Below, piece by piece: positions 35,328 through 43,247 of a DNA stretch of 64,000 nt. This stretch comes from Corticicoccus populi. GTDB lineage: Bacteria; Bacillota; Bacilli; Staphylococcales; Salinicoccaceae. The position numbers and the translations under genes are program-made. The notes below the pieces were generated by a model. It made no database searches, was not told the origin of the DNA, and was given only the letters and a program-made list of their open reading frames with translations. The DNA is taken from assembly GCF_042686195.1 (NCBI RefSeq), contig NZ_JBHUOQ010000001.1:682001-746000 (forward strand), written 5' to 3'. Each line of letters opens with the position of its first letter. Positions within the stretch are counted from its first letter, which is position 1.

Positions 35328-36680
35328 ATGAAAGTAGCAAAATTCGGCGGCAGTTCCCTGTGCTCAAGTACACAAGTGGAAAAATGTGCAAATATCATCA
35401 AAAATGATTCAGAAATCAAGGCAGTGGTAGTCAGTGCTCCAGGTAAACGTTTTGAAAAAGATACTAAAGTCACCGATTTACTTATCGCACTGTATGTCAA
35501 CCATACTGCTGACTTAAAAACAGATAATGCACTGCAGGCAATCATGGACAGATATGATGATATTATTACCGGTCTCGACATAGACCGCACCCTGTTGGAT
35601 ACATTTGAAGCAACAATTAAAAAATATTTAACTGAAATCAAAGACCGGGATCGTCTGCTTGACGCATTAAAATCATGCGGTGAAGATTTCAATGCGCAAT
35701 TAATGAGTGCCTATTTAAATAAATTAGGTATCAATGCAGTATATTTATCCCCGAGGGATGCCGGAATCTTTGTAACCGATGAGTCATCAAATGCAGCACT
35801 GTTAGAAGAATCCTATGCGCATTTAGCAAAGCTTAAAGAACGGGATGAAGTCATTATTATTCCAGGATTTTTCGGAGAATCCAAAAATGGGCATATCGTT
35901 ACATTTCCGCGGGGTGGTTCAGATATCACAGGTGCGATAGTCGCACGCGGTCTCCTCGCAGATATTTATGAGAACTATACCGATCAAAGTTATATTTTCT
36001 CCGGTCATCCCGGAAAAATAGAGAATCCCCTGCCGATCACAGAAGTCACTTACCGGGAGATGCGGGAACTGTCATATGCAGGATTCGGTATTTTTCATGA
36101 TGAAGCACTGCAGCCCCTGTATGAAGTTGAAATTCCTGTAATGATTAAAAATACAAATGCACCTGAGATTGAAGGGACAAAAATTGTACCGAAAAGAGCC
36201 GTCACACCTGAAAAGCCGGTCATCGGCATCAGCTGTGATGAAGGATTCACTTCGATTTCAGTCAGACATTACTTAATGAACCGGGAGATCGGGTACACAA
36301 GACGTCTTTTACGCGTATTTGAAAAATATGGGGTGAATATTGAACATATTCCGTCCGGTATCGATAACTTATCTGTCATTGTTCGTTCAAATCAGTTTGA
36401 CGGTAATAACAAAAAAGAAAATATTTTAAAAGAAATTGAAGAACGCATGAATCCTGACTGGATCGGCATTGAAGAAAACCTTGCACTGCTGGTGATTGTC
36501 GGCGAAGGTATGGAAAGACACATCGGCGTTGCGAATAAAGCGACTAAAGCACTCGCAGACCACAATATTAATATCCGCATGATGAATCAGGGATCCTCTG
36601 AAATCAGCATGGTCTTTGCGGTCAGAATGGAAGATGATGATCTGGCATTATCCTCAGTTTATAATGAGTACTTCAAATAA
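35328..36680 (+). CDS. Aspartate kinase
   Basis: First enzyme of the aspartate pathway. 450 residues, the monofunctional AKIII-like class (like Bacillus YclM). Seen: KFGGSSL (5-11), IPGFFGESKNGHIVTFPRGGSDIT-type segment (about 181-204) with RGGSD for ATP and aspartate binding, and two C-terminal ACT repeats (about 300-450). AKIII enzymes are usually inhibited by lysine and threonine (family knowledge). It is divergent from the threonine operon it feeds and is followed by a strong terminator. Confidence 0.95.
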   Translation: MKVAKFGGSSLCSSTQVEKCANIIKNDSEIKAVVVSAPGKRFEKDTKVTDLLIALYVNHTADLKTDNALQAIMDRYDDIITGLDIDRTLLDTFEATIKKYLTEIKDRDRLLDALKSCGEDFNAQLMSAYLNKLGINAVYLSPRDAGIFVTDESSNAALLEESYAHLAKLKERDEVIIIPGFFGESKNGHIVTFPRGGSDITGAIVARGLLADIYENYTDQSYIFSGHPGKIENPLPITEVTYREMRELSYAGFGIFHDEALQPLYEVEIPVMIKNTNAPEIEGTKIVPKRAVTPEKPVIGISCDEGFTSISVRHYLMNREIGYTRRLLRVFEKYGVNIEHIPSGIDNLSVIVRSNQFDGNNKKENILKEIEERMNPDWIGIEENLALLVIVGEGMERHIGVANKATKALADHNINIRMMNQGSSEISMVFAVRMEDDDLALSSVYNEYFK

Positions 36681-36684
36681 ACAC

Positions 36685-36718
36685 AAAAGGGCACGGCGGA
36701 ATTCCGCCGTGCCCTTTT
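36685..36718. terminator. Bidirectional terminator of the aspartokinase and UbiB-like genes
   Basis: A 34-base perfect GC-rich palindrome (arm AAAAGGGCACGGCGGAA) with T runs on both strands, between convergent genes. One of the strongest terminators in the window. Confidence 0.95.
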
Positions 36719-36722
36719 TAAT

Positions 36723-38408
36723 TTAAAATCGTCCCGATCTGAATATAGAATATAGTAATCCAAGAAATAAAAATACTGCGAGTACAAATCCAATCTCAAT
36801 TGCAGGAATACTCCATATTACAGTCGTCTGTCCTGCAATGGCAGCACCGACAATCAATCCGACCATAATAATGCTGAATGAAAGCAGCACAATACTGAAC
36901 GATAAACGGTTGCCGACCCTATCCATCTTTTTGAATAAATCATCTGCACCTTTTACTTCCATATCCACAGGGAGCTTCTGGTGTTTCAGACCTTTTGAAA
37001 AATCTTTCAGATTTGTCCGTACATCAGACAAGTCATCACCGAGTTCCAGTAAATCAGACCAGTAGCGGTTCACCATATTTTTAGGGTTGTATTTTTCTTT
37101 CATCAAAATATGACCAAACGGTTCTGCAACATCAATAATACTGAACTCCGGATCGAGCTGACTGACAAGGCTCTCAAGAGTGATTAAAGCTTTTGCAAGA
37201 ATCGTAAAGTCCTGCGGCAGTCCGATACGGTGCTTATTGGCAATTTTAAAAACATCCTGCACAGCTTCACCAAAATTAAGCTGGCTCAGTTCAACATCAT
37301 AGTATTTATCGCGGACTTTTTCCGTCTCTCTGTTTAACGAAGCCATGTTCACATCATCCGGCACAACACCCATCTTAATAATCGCCTTCACTACTCCTGA
37401 AGCATCCTGCTTCATCATGGAAATCAAAAGTGATGCAAAGTGCCCTTTCATTTCGCTCGTTAATCTGCCGACCATTCCAAAATCCATAAAAATAATCGTA
37501 TTATTTTTCAGTACACTGACATTGCCTGGATGCGGATCCCCGTGGAAAAACCCTTCTACAAAAATCTGATGGAACATTGCATTAGCAAGGCGCTCCGCCA
37601 GAAGTGTACGGTCATATCCGGCATTATCAAGCTCTTCCAGGTGATTAATCGCAATACCATCCACATACTCCATCACTAAAATCTCTTTAGTAGACAGGTC
37701 CCGCTTAATTTCAGGCACTTTTACTGTCTCATCTTCTGTGAACTGTTTTCCAATTTTTTCAGCATTACTTGCCTCAATTGTATAATCCAATTCATCAATA
37801 ATTGACAATGAAAACTCCTCAATCATTTCCACTACATGATATTTTCTCGCCCACTCCAGCCTGTGTTCTGCGAGCGTCGCCAAATGATGCAGAATTTCAA
37901 GATCATTTCTGACAATGCGTTCAATATTCGGTCGTTGAACCTTAACCGCAACAATATCGCCTTCAACTGTTTTCGCTTTATGCACCTGACCGGTTGATGC
38001 CGAACCAAGCGGTGTTTCATCAAACTCACTGAAAAGGTCATCAATCGGTGCACCGAGAGAGTCTTTAACAATCTTCTTTACCGCTTCAAATTCAAACGGC
38101 GGCACACTGCTTTGAAGCTTCTCGAGCTCCTTCACAATATCATGCGGGACAATATCAGGACGGGTACTCGCGATTTGTCCGAGCTTAATAAAGGTCGGTC
38201 CCATACGCTCCAAAAAGATACGGATTCGTTCCCCTCTGGATTTTTCCACATGTTCGTTTTTTGACTGCCTTAAAAGTACACGCTTTGGAATACTTAAAAA
38301 CTCGTCCAGCCCAAGTTCTTCAACAATAAAGCCCAGTCCGCTTAAAGAAAACTGCTTTGCAATCTCACGATAACGGTTAATATACTCAATGCGTTTTTTT
38401 ATTATCAT
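36723..38408 (-). CDS. ABC1/UbiB family kinase-like protein
   Basis: About 561 residues. Seen: the ADCK-type KxGQ motif in GPTFIKLGQIASTRPD (about 70-85), the alanine/glycine-rich ATP loop GSASTGQVHKA (about 132), VAVKVQRP (about 150), catalytic HGDPHPGNV (about 293) and FMDFGMVG (about 310), and two C-terminal membrane helices (about 500-560). The family supports isoprenoid quinone biology through ATPase activity; in a menaquinone organism the exact role is unknown. ATG 38408 follows GGTGAG; an ATG four codons earlier is poorly placed. It lies behind cymR. Confidence 0.9.
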   Translation of the reverse strand: MIIKKRIEYINRYREIAKQFSLSGLGFIVEELGLDEFLSIPKRVLLRQSKNEHVEKSRGERIRIFLERMGPTFIKLGQIASTRPDIVPHDIVKELEKLQSSVPPFEFEAVKKIVKDSLGAPIDDLFSEFDETPLGSASTGQVHKAKTVEGDIVAVKVQRPNIERIVRNDLEILHHLATLAEHRLEWARKYHVVEMIEEFSLSIIDELDYTIEASNAEKIGKQFTEDETVKVPEIKRDLSTKEILVMEYVDGIAINHLEELDNAGYDRTLLAERLANAMFHQIFVEGFFHGDPHPGNVSVLKNNTIIFMDFGMVGRLTSEMKGHFASLLISMMKQDASGVVKAIIKMGVVPDDVNMASLNRETEKVRDKYYDVELSQLNFGEAVQDVFKIANKHRIGLPQDFTILAKALITLESLVSQLDPEFSIIDVAEPFGHILMKEKYNPKNMVNRYWSDLLELGDDLSDVRTNLKDFSKGLKHQKLPVDMEVKGADDLFKKMDRVGNRLSFSIVLLSFSIIMVGLIVGAAIAGQTTVIWSIPAIEIGFVLAVFLFLGLLYSIFRSGRF

Positions 38409-38435
38409 TACACTCACCATGTTTATCTATATTAT

Positions 38436-38852
38436 TTAAATATAAAACATATAGTCATCAATTTCATCTTCATCATAATCAATCATATCTTTTAAAGTGG
38501 TATGATCCAGAACGTCACTGACAGCATCCCTGATACGTCTCCAGAGGAAACGTTCTGCTTTCCCGTCTTTTTCATCACTCTCAACGGCTACAATATTTTC
38601 TTCAACCGCTTTAAATATTTCACCGACATACATTTCCTCCGGCGGCTGATTAAGTTCATATCCGCCGTATGCGCCGCGCGTACTTTTTACGAGCCCTGCC
38701 TTTTTCAAACTTGCTACAATCTGCTCCAGATATAAGTCACTGATATCATGTTCTGTTGCGACTGATTTTACACTTCTTTTTTTAATTCCATACTCATTTG
38801 CAAGTGTCAACATAAAGTAAAGACCATAACGGCCCCGTGTTGAAATCTTCAT
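38436..38852 (-). CDS. cymR: Rrf2-family transcriptional regulator CymR
   Basis: 138-residue repressor of cysteine and sulfur metabolism that in Bacillus and Staphylococcus acts in complex with CysK. Seen: MKISTRGRYGLYFMLTLA start, winged helix with LEQIVASLKKAGLVKSTRGAYGGY (about 42-65) and the typical end DDYMFYI. It has no cysteine at all, so it is not an Fe-S Rrf2 protein of the IscR or NsrR type. Its place near the cysteine desulfurase and rarA agrees with cymR in Bacillus. Confidence 0.93.
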   Translation of the reverse strand: MKISTRGRYGLYFMLTLANEYGIKKRSVKSVATEHDISDLYLEQIVASLKKAGLVKSTRGAYGGYELNQPPEEMYVGEIFKAVEENIVAVESDEKDGKAERFLWRRIRDAVSDVLDHTTLKDMIDYDEDEIDDYMFYI

Positions 38853-39042
38853 AATACACCTCGTCTAAATTCTCATTGTTTAATTTTAATATTTAATACA
38901 ATAATATCATAGATGAGCCATTACCACATTTAATAACACGGTGCAGTATCCTGAAAAATAATATACATTTAAGTATGCGTTTCTTTTTATAATGACACGG
39001 GTACATTTAATTACTGCTGAAGTTGAAAATGAGAGGTGCATA

Positions 39043-39405
39043 ATGATTAAAAGAGAAGAAATCTCACAGTACATTAATAAAAATTATGATATTCATCCGG
39101 ATTATCCGTGGAGTAAATTCCCCGGTTATGCTGCTTTCAGACATAAAGAAAGTGGAAAGTGGTTCAGCTTAATCATGAATGTCACAGGAGACAAAATAGG
39201 TCTCAGTAGTAAAGAAGAGATTGATATATTAAATGTAAAAGCAGAAAAAGAATTCATCGGTGCACTTAGAAATAAAAGTAATATTTATGCAGCTTACCAT
39301 ATGAATAAAGATAATTGGATTACAATTAATCTGAATGAAACAACAAACATCTCACAGATTAAAGACCTTATTGAAGACAGTTTCAATTTAACCGGTCCGT
39401 CATAA
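39043..39405 (+). CDS. MmcQ/YjbR family protein
   Basis: 120-residue protein of the MmcQ/YjbR fold (double wing, CyaY-like). Seen: HPDYPWSKFPGYAAFRHK near 17-34, WFSLIMNV near 39, and AAYHMNKDNWITINL near 84-98, all family hallmarks. DNA binding is suggested for the family but the function is unknown. The ATG at 39043 follows GAGAGGTG; an in-frame ATG at 38992 lies directly in the -10 region (TATAAT 38988-38993) and was rejected. Confidence 0.88.
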   Translation: MIKREEISQYINKNYDIHPDYPWSKFPGYAAFRHKESGKWFSLIMNVTGDKIGLSSKEEIDILNVKAEKEFIGALRNKSNIYAAYHMNKDNWITINLNETTNISQIKDLIEDSFNLTGPS

Positions 39406-39478
39406 AAGAGCTATTTGATGCTCTAAGAAAAGAATGTAACAAACTCAAATCTCAATAAATATTAAGGGGCTATCTTCA

Positions 39479-40090
39479 ATGAAAATTTTACTCACCTCAA
39501 CTGGGTTCTATGCCCAAAAAGTTAAAGAGAAATTTCTGTCTATGACTACAGAATCAACACAAAAATATAAAGTTGGAATCATCACAACCGCCTCTCCTGA
39601 AAAAGAACACAATATGTTTGCTATAAAAGCTAAAACAGATTTTCTTAGTATGGGTTTCACAAATATCGAGTTTATAGATATTGAATTTGATAACCCTGAT
39701 AAACTTTTAGACAAGGACATCATATATATTAATGGGGGTAATCCCTTTCACCTATTGTTTCACATAAGAAATAACCATATAGACTATATTCTAAAAAATA
39801 TGCAGTCAAAAAATACAATTATTATTGGTGTAAGTGCCGGTGCACTAATCTTTTGTCCCAATATCAAAATTGTTGACTTTTTCACCCCGCAACTGAATGA
39901 TATTGGTCTTAAAGATTTATCCTCATTGAAATTCACTGATTCCTTTATCTTTCCGCACTATGGCAGAGAAGATTTATTTCCAGATGATGAAAATAAATCA
40001 ATCGATGATAGAATAGAAGAATTTGAAACCCTTGAGAATTGTAGCGTTCAGCGTATGAATGAAAAACAGTGGAAATACATAAATCTTTGA
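39479..40090 (+). CDS. Peptidase E (family S51) / type 1 glutamine amidotransferase-like protein
   Basis: 203 residues. Seen: start MKILLTSTGF, YINGGNPFHLL (about 84-94) and the nucleophile elbow GVSAGA (about 119-124), with Ser as the expected nucleophile, and FPHYGRED (about 159). Peptidase E of this family cleaves aspartyl dipeptides; shorter relatives have unknown substrates. It is clearly richer in A and T than its neighbours and in codon use resembles an acquired gene. It sits between the MmcQ gene and rarA, with an RBS AAGGGG about 9 bases upstream. Confidence 0.85.
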   Translation: MKILLTSTGFYAQKVKEKFLSMTTESTQKYKVGIITTASPEKEHNMFAIKAKTDFLSMGFTNIEFIDIEFDNPDKLLDKDIIYINGGNPFHLLFHIRNNHIDYILKNMQSKNTIIIGVSAGALIFCPNIKIVDFFTPQLNDIGLKDLSSLKFTDSFIFPHYGREDLFPDDENKSIDDRIEEFETLENCSVQRMNEKQWKYINL

Positions 40091-40179
40091 GCAAAATTAG
40101 GACATGAACCCTCTACTATTAAGATAACCAATATATGTGATAGTATTAATACGATTAAACAACTAAAGCAGGTGAAATT

Positions 40180-41451
40180 ATGTCAACACAGCCTCTAAGC
40201 TACAAAATGCGTCCAAAATCGATTGATGATGTGCTCGGGCAGAGCCATTTGGTTGGTGAGGGCAAAATTATCAGAAGGATGGTTGAAGCTAAAAAGTTAT
40301 CTTCAATGATTTTATACGGACCGCCGGGTACTGGAAAGACCAGTATCGCAAGCGCTATCGCCGGATCCACAAATTATCATTTCAGAACTTTAAATGCTGT
40401 CACAAATACTAAAAAAGATATGCAGCAGGTTGCTGAAGAAGGGAAAATGAGCGGTTCAATTATTCTGCTGCTGGATGAAATTCACCGGCTAGATAAAGGA
40501 AAGCAGGATTTTCTTCTTCCACATTTAGAAAACGGTACGATTATTTTAATAGGTGCAACAACTTCCAACCCCTATCATGCCATTAATCCGGCAATCAGAA
40601 GCAGGTGTCAGATTTTTGAAGTCCATCCGCTTGAGGAAAAAGATATAAAAGAAGCACTGAACAGGGCACTGAAGGATCAGACATCAGGTTTAGGCAGTAT
40701 GAATGTTTCTATTGATGATGACGCTGCAGAACATTTCATTCTATCCAGCCATGGTGATGTCAGAAGTGCTTTAAATGCTCTGGAACTGGCTGCTCTCAGC
40801 ACGAAGCAGGATGAAGACAATCAAATTAATATTACACTCGAGGACGCTAAAAACTGTATGCAGCAGACTGCATTTCTGCATGATAAAGACGGCGATCAGC
40901 ACTATGATGTCATGAGTGCATTTCAAAAGTCAATCCGAGGCAGTGATGTAAACGCAAGTCTGCATTATCTGGGACGTCTTGTTGAAGCGGGTGATCTGGT
41001 AACCATTGCGCGCCGGTTAATCGTCATTGCACATGAAGATATCGGACTCGCGAATCCTCCGCTCGCAGGACGGACACTGGATGCGATTATTGCAGCAGAA
41101 CGACTCGGATTTCCGGAAGCAAGAATCCCGCTTTCTTCTGCAGTGATTGAACTTGCTTTGTCTCCTAAATCAAACAGCGCAATTAAAAGTATCGACAATG
41201 CGATGTCGGATATCAAATCCGGACATATCGGTTCTGTTCCTAAACATCTCCGTGACGGACACTACAGCAGTGCTGAAAAACTCGGCAATGCGATTGGATA
41301 TAAGTACCCTCATAATTATCCGAATCATGTTGTAAAGCAGCAGTATCTGCCTGATTCATTAAAGAACAAAAAATATTTTGTTCCTTCATCGAATACTAAA
41401 TATGAGCAGCAGCTTGAAGATATTTACGATAAATTAAACGGACTCACATAA
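40180..41451 (+). CDS. rarA: Replication-associated recombination protein A (RarA/MgsA)
   Basis: 423-residue AAA+ ATPase related to clamp loaders and RuvB that acts at stalled forks. Seen: RPKSIDDVLGQSHLVGEG (11-28), Walker A GPPGTGKTS (about 47-55), Walker B LLDEIHR (about 98), sensor 1 LIGATTSNP (about 123), and the C-terminal tetramerisation domain with AHEDIGLAN (about 285) and the YPHNYPNHVVKQQYLP motif (about 379). RBS CAGGTGA. Plus strand, against most neighbours. Confidence 0.98.
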   Translation: MSTQPLSYKMRPKSIDDVLGQSHLVGEGKIIRRMVEAKKLSSMILYGPPGTGKTSIASAIAGSTNYHFRTLNAVTNTKKDMQQVAEEGKMSGSIILLLDEIHRLDKGKQDFLLPHLENGTIILIGATTSNPYHAINPAIRSRCQIFEVHPLEEKDIKEALNRALKDQTSGLGSMNVSIDDDAAEHFILSSHGDVRSALNALELAALSTKQDEDNQINITLEDAKNCMQQTAFLHDKDGDQHYDVMSAFQKSIRGSDVNASLHYLGRLVEAGDLVTIARRLIVIAHEDIGLANPPLAGRTLDAIIAAERLGFPEARIPLSSAVIELALSPKSNSAIKSIDNAMSDIKSGHIGSVPKHLRDGHYSSAEKLGNAIGYKYPHNYPNHVVKQQYLPDSLKNKKYFVPSSNTKYEQQLEDIYDKLNGLT

Positions 41452-41479
41452 AAAATCCCTGCAGATGCAGGGATTTTTT
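41450..41479. terminator. Bidirectional terminator of rarA and the NTF2-like gene
   Basis: AAAAAATCCCTGCA / TGCAGGGATTTTTT with a 2-base loop. It serves convergent genes, and the stop codon of the NTF2-like gene overlaps its edge. Confidence 0.93.
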
Positions 41480-41870
41480 ATCTCAATTTGTTATCTTCCG
41501 TTAAACCTGAAGCTTCAAAAGCATCTTCTTTATCATCAAACCTTGCCAGAGACTTAACTTTGTCATTAATGATAGTCAAAAATGTATACACATCCTGTCT
41601 TCCTTTAACACTTCCATCCTGTTCCAGCCACTCAGCATGCTGACTCAGAATAATTTTATTATTATCTGCATAAATCTCAAACGTTTCAAGTCGGATTCCT
41701 GCACGGTTCAACCAGTCTTTAATTCCTTCTGTATCAAGAACTGCAGTCCCCTTTGGACCGGATACTTCAAATTCTTCTTCAGTAATTGCCTTTAATTCAT
41801 CTATATTTTTCTTATTACACCATTCTGTCCAATTTTCAGCAATGGCAACTGTTTTTAAAGTGTCTTTCAT
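41478..41870 (-). CDS. NTF2-like (SnoaL-type) hypothetical protein
   Basis: 130 residues with the shape of an NTF2-like cone: an N-terminal helix (TVAIAENWTEWCNKKNIDELK), FEVSGPKGTAVLDTEGIKDWLNRAG, then alternating strands ending VYTFLTIINDKVKSLARFDD. No function can be assigned; the family includes small-molecule binding and stress-related proteins. ATG 41870 follows GGAGTG at 5 bases; the longer frame from 41918 has no RBS. It is next to the 6S-like RNA. Confidence 0.75.
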   Translation of the reverse strand: MKDTLKTVAIAENWTEWCNKKNIDELKAITEEEFEVSGPKGTAVLDTEGIKDWLNRAGIRLETFEIYADNNKIILSQHAEWLEQDGSVKGRQDVYTFLTIINDKVKSLARFDDKEDAFEASGLTEDNKLR

Positions 41871-41983
41871 ACTTACACTCCTATCCCGTATTAAATGGTT
41901 ATTCTGTAAAATATACATTCTATTATTATATGTATCTCAAAACCAATGATTATAAACATTACAACGTTAATTTTCAATAAAAA

Positions 41984-42215
41984 AATAAGCACTGAATGCG
42001 AACATCCAGTACTTACTTGAAATAACCGAGCTTAAGCCGTGTGTTTTTGTTGATTATTTTGGCCTGCTATTTGCAGGTGGGTGTCCTGTTTCCGATTCCA
42101 AACGTCCTGTAAAACAGGCATGTTTTTCAAAGGAAAACCTATTAGACTCCCGTTTATAAAAGTGTTAGGTCAAAATATAATTCAACACATCACGAACTTC
42201 TCAGATATTTCTATT
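41984..42215 (-). ncRNA. ssrS: Probable 6S RNA
   Basis: A 400-base gene-free stretch with its own promoter and terminator on the minus strand. The approx. 230-base RNA can form a long rod: 42183-42168 pairs with 42064-42053 (AUUUUG-type arm with CAAAAU), with inner hairpins CCTGT/ACAGG (42118-42106) and CCTGC/GCAGG (42077-42063). This is the 6S plan of a closed rod with an internal bulge. The region near rarA and aspS is where 6S lies in Bacillus (bsrA) and, as I recall, in staphylococci. 6S mimics an open promoter and sequesters SigA RNA polymerase. The identification rests on structure, motif recollection and synteny, not on a search. Confidence 0.72.
41987..42014 (-). terminator. Terminator of the 6S-like RNA
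   Basis: AAGTACTGGATG, TTCG loop, CATTCAGTGCTT (12 bp with two G-U pairs) and then ATTTTTTT on the minus strand. Confidence 0.92.
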
Positions 42216-42221
42216 ACAGAT

Positions 42222-42230
42222 ACTATAGCA
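42222..42230 (-). promoter_or_regulatory. Extended -10 promoter of the 6S-like RNA
   Basis: TGCTATAGT on the minus strand, with a weak TTTTCT -35 box 17 bases upstream. Places transcription start near 42215. There is no terminator after fnr, so fnr transcripts may also run in. Confidence 0.6.
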
Positions 42231-42273
42231 CATTAATTTATAAAAGAAAAGAAAAACAATTATTTATACATAA

Positions 42274-42966
42274 TCAGAAAATCTGGCAGACATCAACAGT
42301 ACAGTTGTCACAGTTAATGCTTTCTTTTAATGCAGGAAGATTATGAATGGTTATATACTTGCGGTCAACCGATACAATTCCCGTCTCTCTCATTACAGCA
42401 AGCATTCTGTTCACTGCTTCCCTCGATGTTCCGCACAACTGTGCAAGATCCTGATTGGTGAGCGGTGTATCAATCAATATGCCTGATGCAACTTCCCGGC
42501 CGAAAGAATTTGAAAGCCGGATTAATATTGAATCCAGAGCACCACCCTTCCCGTACATCATTAAATCACGCATTTTAGAAGCGTAGCGGTTTCTGTCTAT
42601 ATCCAGCCACCGCATCCATTCCGTTGTGAACACCTGGCTGTCGAGCACTTCTTTTTCAAAAATTGTACGTTCTATCTTTTTCACTACAACATTTGTTTTC
42701 GCTTTTGCATATGTATTATATTCTTTTGCACCGCAGAATAAAGTCACTGCTCCAAATATGCCGTCTTTATCAATGAAGTTTGTCACAAGTTCTTTACCAT
42801 CTTCCTGCATACGGCTGACAAATACCTGTCCCTCTTCGAGCAGGAAAACATGTGATGCCTGATCTCCCGGGTGATAAATAAATTCTCCTTTTTTAAAAGT
42901 GATTTTTTCACCTGTTGCTGCAATATATTCAAGGATTGACGACGGTTTATATACATTTTCGTGCAC
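42274..42966 (-). CDS. fnr: Fnr, oxygen-sensing Crp/Fnr-family regulator (Bacillus type)
   Basis: 230-residue regulator. Seen: cyclic-nucleotide-binding-like beta roll (about 18-110), dimer helix (about 112-140), and a winged helix-turn-helix (about 165-212) with recognition helix TSREAVNRML. The tail has C219-x2-C222-x4-C227, the same spacing as the Bacillus subtilis Fnr cluster ligands, and D134 in KMRDLMMYGK is the candidate fourth ligand. There are no N-terminal cysteines, so it is not of the E. coli type. The SRE-x3-R recognition helix fits a TGTGA-N6-TCACA site, present upstream. Divergent from the oxidase genes. Confidence 0.88.
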   Translation of the reverse strand: MHENVYKPSSILEYIAATGEKITFKKGEFIYHPGDQASHVFLLEEGQVFVSRMQEDGKELVTNFIDKDGIFGAVTLFCGAKEYNTYAKAKTNVVVKKIERTIFEKEVLDSQVFTTEWMRWLDIDRNRYASKMRDLMMYGKGGALDSILIRLSNSFGREVASGILIDTPLTNQDLAQLCGTSREAVNRMLAVMRETGIVSVDRKYITIHNLPALKESINCDNCTVDVCQIF

Positions 42967-42995
42967 TATTTTTCCGCCTCCCTTATTTTTCCTGA

Positions 42996-43001
42996 ATTAT
43001 A
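42996..43001 (-). promoter_or_regulatory. -10 box of fnr
   Basis: TATAAT on the minus strand, 30 bases before the fnr start. The Fnr site covers the -35 side of this promoter, which has no recognisable -35 box. Confidence 0.6.
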
Positions 43002-43009
43002 TCACAAAA

Positions 43010-43025
43010 TGTGATTTTTATCACT
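43010..43025. promoter_or_regulatory. Fnr/Crp-type operator in the fnr-oxidase intergenic region
   Basis: TGTGA-TTTTTA-TCACT, one mismatch from TGTGA-N6-TCACA. The first half also forms a second palindrome, ATCACA-AAA-TGTGAT (43001-43015), so three half-sites are in a row. The centre (43017.5) is about 41 bases before the inferred oxidase transcription start. Confidence 0.75.
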
Positions 43026-43046
43026 TTTTTTAAGGACATTATTCTT

Positions 43047-43052
43047 TATCAT
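43047..43052 (+). promoter_or_regulatory. -10 box of the ba3 oxidase cluster
   Basis: TATCAT, one mismatch from consensus, 34 bases before the first oxidase ATG. No -35 box at the right place, as expected for a class II activated promoter with the regulator at -41.5. Confidence 0.6.
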
Positions 43053-43085
43053 CATATATATACAAATGGACAGGGAGTGGTATAA

Positions 43086-43247
43086 ATGGTTGAAAAAAAT
43101 AATCTTTCAGAGGAAAAACATACAGCTCATCAAGATGATCATTCAAACCTGGATTTACGCGGTACATTAATGATGGTTCTGTTTTTAGGCGGCCTGATTT
43201 TAGTAAGCTGGTTTGGTGCTTTCATGCTGTTTATGGGAAGAATGTAA
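43086..43247 (+). CDS. Cytochrome c oxidase subunit 2A (ba3 type, CbaD-like)
   Basis: 53-residue subunit: hydrophilic His- and Asp-rich N-terminus (1-25), then a single membrane helix (about 26-48, LRGTLMMVLFLGGLILVSWF pattern). In ba3 oxidases this short subunit supplies the helix that is missing from subunit II. The RBS GGGAG lies 6 bases upstream. It is 13 bases ahead of subunit II and is too small for most gene finders. Confidence 0.88.
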   Translation: MVEKNNLSEEKHTAHQDDHSNLDLRGTLMMVLFLGGLILVSWFGAFMLFMGRM

